Assembly (NCBI GenBank): GCA_943737045.1
Contig: CALSFV010000431.1
Coordinates: 62,001-126,000, forward strand
Length of the DNA stretch: 64,000 bases
Source: Parapristionchus giblindavisi
Taxonomy: Eukaryota > Nematoda > Chromadorea > Rhabditida > Diplogasteridae
Reading direction: 5' to 3'
The first letter of the stretch is position 1; every line of letters starts with the position of its first letter. A program made the position numbers and the translations under genes. Below the pieces are notes generated by a model. The model saw only the letters and a list, made by a program, of their open reading frames with translations. It ran no database searches and had not been told where the DNA came from. Below are positions 1 to 10,435 of this stretch, piece by piece.

Positions 1-184
1 GATATTAGTAAATAGATCGGAAAAAAGTATTTAAATGGTAGTGAGAATTAGGGTCAATATTTATTTATTTCTCTGGTCACGAAGAGTGGTAATAGCCATT
101 TTCACACTATTCGCACAAAAAAGTGTTTCTACGTTCATTTATATTATTGCCAATAGTAATTTGCCATGCATATTTTCATCCTAT

Positions 185-900
185 CACGGATCTCCTGTAA
201 GAATGAAAGATGCCATGTTACCGTTTTAATTTTTCTCTCCGATTTGGACGATACTTGTTACATTAATCATAACGAGGGAAAGGAGAAGGCCTAACCACTT
301 GTTTAAGCCAAATTTGCATTTTTATCGATTTCGTGATATACCACTTTGGGGAGCCATATCTCACTATCCATATCTACTCGAAAAAAACTAATCTTGACGT
401 TACCCAATTAAATGTATGTGCGAAAACGCCACCTTCTACCATTTTTCTTTGAAAATCTGATTTTTTGGGTACAATATGCCAATATTCTCATTTTTCCGCA
501 AAAGCACGCTTTTTATTTGTGATTCGGATTCATATCCTCGAATTGCGGTACTCACTTATTTCATTGGTCATAATTCTCGGCACCCAATATCGATCCTTGA
601 GGGAACCCGGACTTGCGTTATTTTCATTCAAAATACATTTCGTATCTCAACTCTCTTCATTTTTGTGCAAATTCGAACATACATCTTGTTGAGTGACGTC
701 AAGATTAGTTTATTTCGAGTCGATTGAGAAAAAACAAATTCTCGCTGTGGGTCAATATTTGAGAGAGCTCCCCAAAGTGGTAGATCAAAAAATGCAAATT
801 TTCCTTCTCCTTCCCCTCGGTATGATTAATGAAACAAGCAGCATCCAAATCGGAGAGAAAAAATTTAAAACGCACGCAAAAGTGTTTTAATGTAAAACGG
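185..900. repeat. Inverted-repeat element, copy 1 (arms near 221-400 and 695-885)
   Basis: The stretch beginning CCGTTTTAATTTTTCTCTCC near 221 returns inverted near 860-885, and the segment around 380-400 (TAATCTTGACGTTAC) returns inverted near 697-712. The arms therefore pair over roughly 180 bases with a 300-base centre. The same arm sequence occurs at 13485-13765 and 15137-15425, so this is a dispersed family, probably a non-autonomous DNA transposon. Short ORFs inside show no protein signature. Exact ends and target duplication are not clear. Confidence 0.6.
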
Positions 901-1223
901 TCTTTTTAACCGTCATTTTACCTTTTTACCATAGCTCTGCTTTCCTTTTATCATTTGCTTGTCTTTTGTGGACTTAAAAAATGGACTGATTGTGTTTATT
1001 ATTCTTGATCAATTTTTTTTTCTAGATTAATCGGAAAATAACAATCATCACGCATATATCATTTTAATATTTTTGAACCCATTTAGACGAATGTTCGTTA
1101 TAGACACTAATTAAACACCCTTGCGGTGTACGATAAATAAATAAAATAAATGATTAAGGCCATTCTTTCTTTAGAAAATAAACAAGCTTATTTAGCTAAA
1201 GCGGATCATAAAGTAATTAAGTG
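900..1223. other. AT-rich non-coding stretch, nothing recognised
   Basis: No convincing exon, RNA gene or repeat unit is visible here. The sequence is AT-rich and leads directly into the 97-bp tandem array. Confidence 0.4.
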
Positions 1224-1730
1224 GATCAATAGAGTAGTGCGGATACTAAGCCTAAGCAAACCTTAACTAAGGAACTCTGCTGAGTGTGAATACTAACTGA
1301 ATCAATAGAATATTTAAATGGATCAATAGAGTAGTGCGGACTCTAAGCCTAAGCATTCCTTAACTAAGGAACTCTGCTGAGTGTGAATACTAACTTAATC
1401 GATAAAGTAATTAAGTGGATCAATAGAGTAGTGCGGATACTAAGCCTAAGCAAACCTTAACTAAGGAACTCTGCTGAGTGTGAATACTAACTGAATCGAT
1501 AGAATATTTAAATGGATCAATAGAGTAGTGCGGACTCTAAGCCTAACCATTCCTTAACTAAGGAACTCTGCTGAGTGCGAATAGTAACTGAATCGATAGA
1601 ATGTTTAAATGAATCAGTAGAGTAGTGCGGACTCTAAGCCTAAGCTTACCTTAACTAAGGAACTCTGCTGAGTGTGAATACTAACTTAATCGATAAAGTA
1701 ATTAAGTGGATCAATAGAGTAGTGCGGATG
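1224..1730. repeat. 97-bp minisatellite, about five units
   Basis: The motif GATCAATAGAGTAGTGCGG recurs at 1224, 1321, 1418, 1515, 1612 (two changes) and 1709, always 97 bases apart. Units alternate slightly (ATACTAAG versus CTCTAAG; TTTAAATG versus AATTAAGTG), suggesting a two-unit higher order. The unit is clearly related to the 97/54-bp units at 2580-3840 and 12990-13460. Confidence 0.9.
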
Positions 1731-1994
1731 CCTTGGAATGAATCGAAGCGCCGCGACAAATAGATTGACGTGCTGCGTGTTTTTTTTTCAGTTTTCTATA
1801 TTTTATAGTCATCAGAATGGGCACCTTCACTCTATGTAATGTTAGAATGATAAACATACTCTGTAAAGCAAAAAGTCCGCAAAAGGTAAATGATAAAAGG
1901 AAATCAGAGCAAAGGACGAAAACAAGGTGAAAATTTCGTAACAACAACAACGCTATTTATTGTTCCGGACGCGTTATAATTCCGATCTACGCCA

Positions 1995-2100
1995 ATTATC
2001 GACGGTCTTTTTGGTCGTCCGTCCTGTAGCGTATAGGACGGACGGCCAAAATGACCGCGGTCTTTTTGGTCGTCCGTCCTATACGGGTCACATAGGATTA
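1995..2100. repeat. Compact direct/inverted repeat cluster (GGTCGTCCGTCCT)
   Basis: CGGTCTTTTTGGTCGTCCGTCC occurs twice as a direct repeat (about 2003 and 2060), and AGGACGGACGGCC lies inverted between them, so the stretch can fold into a hairpin. It resembles a small MITE or its remnant. The overlapping minus-strand open frame at 1904-2308 runs through this repeat and is not considered a gene. Confidence 0.5.
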
Positions 2101-2347
2101 AACGGTGGTCAGTTGTTAACGCGCTTCCAACATTTGTAATTTCATTCTTCTGCTCCTGTTTCAATATGAATGAATGAATAAGATTGTATGAGTAGTTAAT
2201 CAATGAGAACAAGGCAAGACGCGTGGCATATGCACGCGTTGCCGCAGCACAATCAAACTTGTCTTTTCTCCCTCTTTTCATGCTAATGTTTGGTGAATTC
2301 CAGATCAAGCCTGCCTCACCCGCACTCCTTCCGCCGTTGAGCCCATA

Positions 2348-2382
2348 ATGCCTGCAGGACCTAAGGCGATACGGGTTTCCCT
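2348..2382 (+). CDS. Possible first coding exon of an unidentified gene
   Basis: An ATG at 2348 opens a short frame (MPAGPKAIRVSL) that stops at a good splice donor, CCCT|GTGAGTAA, after 2382 (phase 2). The stretch before it is less AT-rich than its surroundings and also has an acceptor-like TTCCAG near 2302, so it could instead be an internal exon starting there. No partner exon was found downstream because the Helitron-like element begins at 2484. It may be an orphan exon cut off by that insertion. Weak evidence. Confidence 0.3.
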
Positions 2383-2483
2383 GTGAGTAATTGTTTAAAT
2401 GACATTAGTTTCTGCTTTGAAACTGTATTATTACATAATTATGCTATCAATTATGCCATAGTTAATTCGAAATATGTTGTATA

Positions 2484-3840
2484 CTAGCCGCGCCTCGCAA
2501 GCTCGGCGCAACTATCGGGGGGAAACCCCCCGAACCCCCCCCCTATAATTTTTTGGTAATGGTAATTGTTCAGCGTTGCGGAAGATGTTAAGTAGATCAA
2601 TATGGTATCATGGGAACTAACGCTAAGACTACCTTAACTAAAGGAACTTTGCACAGTGTGAATCGTACCTGAATCATTAGAATTTTTAAGTATATCAATA
2701 TAGTATCACGGGAACTAATGCTAAGATTACATTAACTAAAGGAACTCTACTGAGTGTGAATGGTAACTCAATAGATAGAATGTTTAAGTAGATCAATATA
2801 GATAGAGCTATTGTATCATCGATCTCTCCTTATGTATTTAGTGATTATGTAAAAGTTGCAATTCAGTAATTGCAACTATATCGTCGCAACTTCTTGTCTT
2901 AATATGCATTTTTATTGTTCTCTTTTCTGACTTCTTTTCTCTCTTCTCCAAGATGCGATTAATATATTATTATTTTTATTGTTATTATTATAAACTACAA
3001 TATAGTATCACGGGAACTAACGCTAAGACTACCGTAAATCTTTAAGTAGATCAATATAGTATCACGGGGACTAACGCTAAGACTACCTTCAATCTTTAAG
3101 TAGATCAATATAGTATCACGGGGACTAACGCTAAGACTACCTTAACTAAAGAAACTTTGCTAAGTGTGAACGGTAACTCAATCGATAGAATGGATAAGTA
3201 GATCATTATAGTATCACGGGGACTAACGCTAAGACTACCTTAAATCTTTAAGTAGATCAATATAGTGTCACGGGGACTAACGCTAAGACTACCTTAAATC
3301 TTTAAGTAGATCAATATAGTGTCATGGAAACTAACGCTAAGACTACATTAAATCTTTAAGTAGATCAATATAGTGTCACGGGGACTAACGCTAAGTCTAC
3401 CTTAAATCTTTAAGTAGATGAATATAGTATCACGGGAACTAACGCTAAGACTACCTTAAATCTTTAAGTAAATCAATATAGTGTCACGGGAACTAACGAT
3501 AAGACTACCTTAAATCTTTAAGTAGATCAATATAGTATCACGGGAACTAACGCTAAGACTACCTTAAATCTTTAAGTAGTTCAATATAGTGTCATGGGAA
3601 CTAACGCTAAGACTACCTTAAATCTTTAAGTAGTTCAATATAGTGTCACGAGAACTAACTCTAAGACTACCTTAAATCTTTAAGTATATCAATAGAGTCA
3701 CGGGAACTAACGCTAAGACTACCTTAACTAAAGAAACTTTGCTAAGTGTGAATGGTAAATAAATCCATATTATGAATAAGTAGATCAATATAGTGTCACA
3801 GGAACTAATGCTAAGACTACCTTAACTAAAGAGATCTTGC
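2484..3840 (-). mobile_element. Helitron-like (DINE-like) element with central tandem repeats, copy 1
   Basis: On the minus strand the element ends in a short hairpin (GCGCC / GGCGC around GAGCTTGCGA) followed by CTAG and then T, the arrangement known for Helitron 3' ends (hairpin, CTRR, insertion between A and T). The same terminus, with the same flank ATA|CTAG on the plus strand, occurs at 12891, so it is a real element end. Next to it lies a homopolymer-rich GGGGGG/CCCCCC stem and then 97-bp and 54-bp tandem units, as in Helitron-related DINE elements with central minisatellites. The other end is not resolved, and no Rep/helicase coding sequence is present. Confidence 0.55.
2995..3720. repeat. 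54-bp minisatellite, deletion derivative of the 97-bp unit
   Basis: GATCAATATAGTRTCACGG recurs at 54-base intervals (for example 3049 and 3103) with occasional 97-base steps where the longer form CTTAACTAAAGAAACTTTGC is kept. The 54-bp form equals the 97-bp form with about 43 bases removed. Both lie within the Helitron-like element. Confidence 0.85.
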
Positions 3841-3849
3841 TGAGCATCG

Positions 3850-4160
3850 CTCTATCTTCATAGGGGGCTGCTGTGCTCTCTGTTCATTTTTTTCGCCAGT
3901 TATCGCGAACTGACTCGGTTACGGTAGAGGATATGGTGATAAGGTCACTGGCGAAAAAGTATTCAAGAAGTCTGGCTACAATCTAAACAAAAGAGCGCAT
4001 TGATTGGTTGTGTATGCAGTGAGTTATTAACTCTGAGACACTGACTCCATGAAAAGTCACAGAAAAAAGCTAGATAGTGCCTATACGGAGAATATGTGGG
4101 AGTGTTTCGGGGAGAAAATCTAGCGTGCGGCTATGTGGGAGAAAATCTAGCTTTTTCCGG
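3850..4160. repeat. Dispersed repeat fragment (TCGCGAACTRACTCGGTTACGG family)
   Basis: The segment with CAGTTATCGCGAACTGACTC, GGTTACGGTAG and TCTGGCTACAATCT is a diverged relative of the sequence inside both copies of the 639-bp duplication (near 9245-9400 and 9885-10040). TCTAGC-rich sequence follows, as also near 8405-8560. Probably transposon-derived; no coding content. Confidence 0.5.
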
Positions 4161-4381
4161 GACTACCGTAATCTCAGGTGATTTCGCTATCGCAAACTGA
4201 TTTCTAACTTTTCCCCTCGTTTTTTTTACGTAAATCTAACTCGAGAGACATTACAAACATAGTTTATTCAGATCTGTAATTAACATCAATAATTCGCAGT
4301 TAGGAAACATATGAAACAATTAAATTTTAACAATAAACATGATGTTGGAGTAACGTTCATGTCAATAAAACATGTAAGATA

Positions 4382-7300
4382 TTAATCAATTTCATTATGG
4401 CGCGATCGGCATATAGTCTGACGAGCAACTCCACCATTGTAGCATATTCCTTTGACATATCTGAAAACAAAGGATTGAATAATTAAAAGTAATAAAGGAA
4501 AGAATGTTTTCGTTGTCTCTTAACTAAATACAAAGTTCTCGCTGTAGTGCGTGGTTGAATGACTGCATGAATGATTTGTTTGTATTGCTTGCTCACCTGG
4601 AGACAACTCCGCGATATAGTTCTTCTTCATTTTCAGGCCAAAAGCTCTCCAAAGATACATCAAATTTATATAATATTACTGAGGAGTATAGCAACATCGA
4701 ATCTTCATAGGTATCTAGAACAATTGTTTTAGAAAATAATTTAAATAAATCAGCGTAATACGACAAGTCCGATCGTGTCTTGGAAGTTGCATGAAAATAG
4801 GACCAGCGATCTTGATCTTGCAAGACTCGATCGGACTCATTGGAGAACCCTAATAGCGACCCAGATGACATAACACCCCAATCGGCTAATAAAGTTGTTT
4901 TGATTCAATATAATGTAATACGACAAGTGAAATCACTTTATACCTGCACACAGAGAAAAAAGTGTTAAATGAAAATCTCCGTGTGACCGCGCGCATATTT
5001 GAGACCTATGGTGTGTTATATATAACACCAGGAAGTGTTAAATATAACACTTTTTCGGCTGTACTCCTGATACATCTATAAGGTGTTATATCGAAGTCAC
5101 TTTGCGATAAACGGTGTATGTATTTCTTCATTTTTCTTACTGTAATTTCATTCTCGCTGTGGCGGAGGAAATTTGTTAAAATTTTATTTGTTTTAATGTT
5201 AGTACTTTCATATCGATTTATGTTTACATTTATTGTTATGTTTAAACCATTCTCTACTAGGTGGCCTATGTGTTCTACTGGTGGGAGCGCAGCATGGATA
5301 GAATCAGTAAGTCGTATTTTGTTATTTTCTAGAGTTAAATTTTTATCTTCATCTTTTGATTTCGATTTTCATTCTTACTCTGTTTCAAATTTCTTTAGCT
5401 GGGAGATTTAACGTATGAATTCAATCATAAGCTGTCTGGGCTCAATTCGTACATGAACGTACATAACATAAAAAACTATCATAAATTAAGTTTTAAATTC
5501 AGTGTTTCGTTAACGCTAATTTCGTATAATCTAGAATCTATGTTAGTCGTAATCAATAATTATTATCATTTCGTTCCAGATCAATCGCTTAATGCTTTGA
5601 CTATGATATGCCGGATTCGACGCAAGAAGTGACAGCAGCGAGTACATGTACAAATTAGATAGGTTTCGCTATATTATTTCTTTATTTTTGTTGATCCATA
5701 GCATCTATTAAGATCTAGTACTTAGATCTTTTTTTTATTTGAAGCTTTGTGGTAAAATTGCAGTTTCTTCGCTGCGGTCGGTCGAGCGAAGCCTGAAGTC
5801 AGTATCGTATCCTGGAGGATAATTCACTTGGAATGTTGGAGATAACAACAAAAACTAAGTCAGTTTTCCATTTTATTTAACTGTTGCTTTCACATTGTTA
5901 ACCATACATTTTCGGTACCCTCGCCGTTTATTTTTATATAGTGGGACAATTCTCGAAATAGGGTGGGTTGATTCACAAAATTCGTTATTTTCGCTTAAAT
6001 ACCGTCATTTTTTTAGCTTCCTTTTTATCAAGTGGCCTAAAATGGGCCTTATATAGTGGGTCAACCATCATACTGCGAGGGTATGACAATGTATGATTGT
6101 TAACAATATTCTTTTGTATGTTGGCCATGGTTATATCACTGGATTTAGTTGATTGTGGTTGATGATCTAGCACGGATTTTGGAAGTAGTTCAAGTAGACT
6201 GATATGGCAGGGCTAGTGATGATATATGTGTATGCGAATGTTGATCATGGTATTTATTATTTCTTTGCAGATTGATTTGACTCGTTCAACACCATTGATA
6301 TTTCCACCGGGTTGTGTGGAGCCAGTGCCGATCTTTCGTCAGGCTTTCTCCAAGGTTGGATGACAATTTAATTTATTTTCGCATTGAGCCCGAATCAGCC
6401 TGAAACTTCAATGTTTCGTTAGTATTGAACAACCATGGGTAACCTTTGTCGCTAGAAGTAATAATTTTTTCTCTAGATATTTCAATACTTATGACAGGTA
6501 CAATAATAATTAATAGTTTTCAGCATTTCAGAGTCATTATTATTATATTATTGATTGATTAATAGATTAAAGTCTACGATACTTTAAGGTACGATTGTTT
6601 TTTATGATTTATAGGGTTCTGTATGTGATACTATACAGTACAGCAGAATCCCCCAGTGAAAATGGGCGCCCCGGATGACCCGGGGAGCCCATGAGGCCCC
6701 TCGATTTTTTACGCTTTGAATGATGAATATCAGCCTTTCAAATTGTTTGTGTTGTTTTACTCCAGAGTTGATGGAATTTATCAAAGAAATTTTGGAATTT
6801 TATAAATTACGTAGCCTGAGAGAAAACATTGAAAATTATAATTTTTATTAATTTTTGGCAAATGCCGCGCGAATATTTTGCATAACTCGCGCACGCTCGG
6901 CAAATTCTATCGCAAAGTGAAATCTTCCCAGCATTTCTTTTTCTTAGCACAATTCTGTTGACAAGCATTTAAAAATTCCAAACTTTCCTTGATAAATTCC
7001 GTCAACTCTGGAGTAAAACAACGCAAACAATTTGAAAGGCTGATATTCATCATTCAAAGCGTAAAAAATCGAGGGGCCTCATGGGCTCCCCGGGGCGCCC
7101 ATTTTCACTGGGGGATTCTGCTGTACTGTATAATGGTTGTAATATATTTTTGAATGTAAGGATAATTCGAACTATATAAGACGGTGTTAAATGTGGACCC
7201 GTTTTTAACATCTACATGACCGGATTCAAAAAAATATATTTTATTTATTGTAGGTTGAAAATTGGATTGAATCGATTGAATATTAATGATAATTGCTTGG

Positions 7301-8197
7301 ACATGTTTTAATAATTATTACAGGTACAAGAGTAATTATGTTTTTCAGCATTTCAGAGACATTGTGATTCTGTTACTAATTTATTTATTTATTAATTTAT
7401 GTTATTTATGAAGTGATGAGGTACGATTAATTAATTATTATATGATTGGTATGTTTTCTATGTGGTATATAGTAATTTTTGTAATATATTCTTCAATTGA
7501 AGGATAAATCAAACAAACAGTGAAATACGAGTTGCTTTCCTATTTATTTCTTATTTCTTTTTAGTTACGAGGTGAAGCATTTCTTTCGCAAGAATTCCAA
7601 TCAAGTATATGTATGTTCTTCATGAGTCGTCATTGCTTCATACTGTTTAATATTATTGTTAAATATCTGTTATAAGAAGCTACTGTTATTTTTTGTAACA
7701 CTTTTATGTTTCTTTGTATTTGTTTCCAACTGTGCGATAAACTGTGTTATATTTAATTACAATAAATTGCTCTTTGTTTGCAAAAACAACACAATAAGCA
7801 AATGTAATAATGTAAAGAGCGAGCTACCAACGGGCGGGGCAATTTCCAGAACCTGGCTAGAAAGTGTCATATTTAACACTTCTGGATGTTATATTTAACA
7901 CTTTTAGGTCTTACCGGAGTAGACCTAAAAAAGTGTTATATTTAACACCTACTTGGGCTTGTGTACAATGGAGTACAGCTGTTTTGGTCGGTCTTTTAAC
8001 ACTTTTTTCTCTGTGTGTGGCACTTGGAGTTGTTCAGAAGGATAATCGAAAATAATCTCCAATTCCTCTTCATTTGCATGTTCATCTCCATCTACATCTT
8101 CAAAATCATCATCTTCCTCAGGATATGCGTCACATACATAGCTGAATAGTACCAAAAAATGAAAAAAAACAAGAGCTAAAAATGAAAGAGATCGCAA
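4382..8197 (-). CDS. Secreted small protein gene, three exons, exon 1 split by a transposon
   Basis: I do not recognise the family. Exon 1 starts at 8197 and encodes an N-terminal hydrophobic signal peptide (MRSLSFLALVFFHFLVLF then SYVCDA) followed by an acidic stretch (EEDDDFEDVDGDE). Coding reaches 8018, then the 3.07-kb transposon, then one last exon base at 4944 before the donor G|GTATAAA. Exon 2 is 4885-4597 (acceptor TTATTAG, donor AG|GTGAGC) and includes SSGSLLGFSNESDRV. Exon 3 is 4460-4382 (acceptor TTTTCAG), ends with a Cys-containing tail (GICYNGG...TICRSR) and TAA at 4384-4382. All phases agree once the transposon is left out, giving about 182 residues. AATAAA lies on the minus strand at 4268-4263. 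With the insertion, exon 1 would run into transposon sequence, so the allele is probably damaged unless the insert is spliced or excised. Gene structure is inferred from sequence only. Confidence 0.7.
5903..6095. mobile_element. 193-bp MITE with 9-bp target duplication, nested
   Basis: Terminal inverted repeats CATACATTTTCGGTACCCTC / GAGGGTATGACAATGTATG bound the element. The nine bases ATTGTTAAC occur on both sides (5894-5902 and 6096-6104), the length expected for Mutator-like elements. A related copy is at 11778-11952. It lies in the gap between captured exon blocks two and three. Confidence 0.85.
6636..7128. mobile_element. 493-bp mariner-like MITE with long inverted repeats, nested
   Basis: The ends CAGTACAGCAGAATCCCCCA and their complement bound inverted arms of about 165 bases (6636-6805 and 6965-7128) that match almost throughout. 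TA flanks both ends (6634-6635 and 7129-7130), as for Tc1/mariner insertions. The loop has no transposase. It sits between captured exon blocks three and four. Confidence 0.85.
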
Positions 8198-8763
8198 ATA
8201 TAATTAGAATTGGCACATAAATACAGTGATAACTTCTTGCCGTGAAGGAATAGGGGCGAGATTAGCAGGGGGTGAAGTATACAAGAGTGTACGATGAGGT
8301 CGTTGAACAAATTAACAAAAAAAAGTCACGAAAACAAGAATTAAAACCGTAAATTTTAGGCCTAAAAAAATTAATTCAACGACACGCTGCGCGTACGCAA
8401 CGCGCGAGAGCTGGATCTAGCGCTTTTCGGGGAGAAAATCTAGCGGATATGTGTATCTAGCGGCTATCTAGCTTTTTCCTGGATGTTTTTCTAGCCTAGC
8501 GGCTATCTAGCTTTTATCAAGTAGCTTTTCTGTATTTTTCACGATCTAGCTTTTTTCGGTGACTATTTCGGGAGTCGCTTTCTCAGAGAATATTCTACGA
8601 TTCTACGCTGTTGTGGAAAGTGGCAAAACGAAGCTCTATATAGTAAGGGCCCTAACCAGTGATGGCCTGAAGAAAAAGTGATGATACGAATACTGAATGA
8701 AACAATGAAAACGTAATTTAGCAGTAAACCCCACGATTAAATTGACATTCTTTGAAATGATCG
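8198..8763. other. Intergenic stretch upstream of the secreted-protein gene, TCTAGC-rich
   Basis: 8198-8400 should hold the promoter of the minus-strand gene; no specific element is evident. 8405-8560 is rich in TCTAGC, GCGGCTATCTAGC and TCTAGCTTTTT, similar to 4065-4160, and looks like decayed repeat DNA. Confidence 0.4.
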
Positions 8764-8815
8764 CTTTGAAGTGAATACACGCGAAGCGTACGTGACGCGT
8801 GTGTTCACTTCAAAG
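8764..8815. repeat. 20-bp-stem hairpin
   Basis: CTTTGAAGTGAATACACGCG (8764-8783) pairs with CGCGTGTGTTCACTTCAAAG (8796-8815) with one mismatch around a 12-base loop. It lies immediately before the 639-bp tandem duplication and may be a transposon terminus. Confidence 0.75.
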
Positions 8816-10091
8816 TTCACTGTGTCACATTTGTTACGCCCTGAATCGTTTCTTTTGCTTGTTTTTGCTTCTTGTGACTTATTTTTGTTTTGAATAATGA
8901 TAATAAATTCGTAAATGTAATATGCAAGCGAAAAGAAGCAGTAATAGTCGCTTTTTATCGCAAAACGGAGGTAGTGAAATGTTGATATGCAAATTTAGGG
9001 CGTTAATCGATGGAACTACGATCGGAGAATGTGCGCATCGTGTTCTCCGTATGCGATTTAGTAAAACTTAATAGAAAAACAACAGAATAAATCGATAAAC
9101 GCAAAGTTGAAAATGTTGTAACTTTAATCAATATTTAAATTTTTTTAAGGACGTTTTTTAAAAATCGGCTTCGACAGTTTTCTGGTTTCGACTACGCTGA
9201 ATCCAATGGTGAAAACCGCATCGCTGTATCTTCAACGGGGGCTGCGGTGGGAGTGGTTCATTTTTTTTTCGACAGTTATCGCGAACTAACTCGGTTACGG
9301 TAGGGGTTATGGTGGTGAAAAAATAAGCGAAAATTAGTCAAGATATCTGGCTACAATCTGAAAAAAAAAACGCCTTGATTGGTTGCGTATGACGGAAGTT
9401 ATTGATGTTCTACGAAAGGCACTTTTGGATTTTGGCAAAATCAACTTCTATATATTCACTGTGTCACATTTGTTACGCCCTGAATCGTTTCTTTTGCTTG
9501 TTTTTGCTTCTTGTGACTTATTTTTGTTTTGAATAATGATAATAAATTCGTAAATGTAATATGCAAGCGAAAAGAAGCAGTAATAGTCGCTTTTTATCGC
9601 AAAACGGAGGTAGTGAAATGTTGATATGCAAATTTAGGGCGTTAATCGATGGAACTACGATCGGAGAATGTGCGCATCGTGTTCTCCGTATGCGATTTAG
9701 TAAAACTTAATAGAAAAACAACAGAATAAATCGATAAACGCAAAGTTGAAAATGTTGTAACTTTAATCAATATTTAAATTTTTTTAAGGACGTTTTTTAA
9801 AAATCGGCTTCGACAGTTTTCTGGTTTCGACTACGCTGAATCCAATGGTGAAAACCGCATCGCTGTATCTTCAACGGGGGCTGCGGTGGGAGTGGTTCAT
9901 TTTTTTTTCGACAGTTATCGCGAACTAACTCGGTTACGGTAGGGGTTATGGTGGTGAAAAAATAAGCGAAAATTAGTCAAGATATCTGGCTACAATCTGA
10001 AAAAAAACGCCTTGATTGGTTGCGTATGACGGAAGTTATTGATGTTCTACGAAAGGCACTTTTGGATTTTGGCAAAATCAACTTCTATATA
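8816..10091. repeat. 639-bp tandem duplication, two nearly identical copies
   Basis: TTCACTGTGTCACATTTGTT starts copies at 8816 and 9455. The copies appear identical except for the length of one A run (10 versus 8, near 9361 and 10000). Such identity means a very recent duplication or an assembly duplicate. Contents resemble the 3850-4160 repeat and no exon was recognised. Confidence 0.9.
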
Positions 10092-10435
10092 TTAAGGGAC
10101 CTTGATATGTGGATAGTAAAAGAGTACCAATGCAAGTTTATCATAATAATAAAAGAATTCTTAAGAGAAACTACTTAAAAATAAGACCTACTTGTTTCCT
10201 GAGCTGAGCTAAGAATGAATGGATACGTGTAGTATAATACATTTGATATTGGGATTAATGTAGAAAGGGTATTATGAATCACTATGTTATTTAGATGTAT
10301 ATGTCTGATGCATAATATATTCGATTATACTACATTAAAAATCAAAGAGTCTTTAATTTAACGTGCAGCCGATGGAGTAGTGATTGATTTTGATAAAGAT
10401 AATTAAAGTGCGTAATTTGAGAAGAGTGACAACGG
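10092..10435. other. AT-rich non-coding stretch
   Basis: No exon, RNA gene or clear repeat is visible. It could hold the promoter of the small gene model that starts at 10436. Confidence 0.35.

Larger units (their letters stand above)
5261..7606 (+). pseudogene. Host-like exons carried inside the transposon
   Basis: Four exon-like blocks on the plus strand join in one phase. 5261-5306 follows CTACTAG and ends at TCA|GTAAGT. 5399-5458 follows TTCTTTAG, encodes LGDLTYEFNHKLSGLNSYMN and ends before GTACAT. 6271-6354 follows TTTGCAG, encodes IDLTRSTPLIFPPGCVEP and VPIFRQAFSK and ends AAG|GTTGGA. 7565 onward follows TTTTTAG, encodes LRGEAFLSQEFQS and then either splices at GTATATG or runs to a stop at 7672-7674. 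I do not recognise the protein. Blocks lying in phase inside a transposon with no transposase point to capture of a host gene fragment. Whether it is expressed is unknown. Confidence 0.5.
4947..8017. mobile_element. 3.07-kb TIR transposon inserted in the secreted-protein gene
   Basis: The ends are perfect inverted repeats, CACACAGAGAAAAAAGTGTT at 4947 and its complement ending at 8017, continuing for about 23 bases. Both sides are flanked by the dinucleotide TG (4945-4946 and 8018-8019), a candidate target duplication. Removing the element plus one TG restores a continuous exon-1/donor junction. Subterminal GTGTTATATTTAACAC-type inverted repeats cluster at both ends (5010-5080 and 7865-7950). 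No transposase was found, so it is a non-autonomous element. It contains exon-like sequence on the plus strand and two smaller nested elements. Confidence 0.8.

Noticed and set aside
1904..2308. 134-codon minus-strand frame
   Set aside because: It passes through the GGTCGTCCGTCC repeat cluster and has no exon-like borders or protein signature.
7949..8017. Last 23 codons of the 82-codon minus-strand frame
   Set aside because: They lie inside the transposon end; the native exon stops at 8018 plus one base at 4944.
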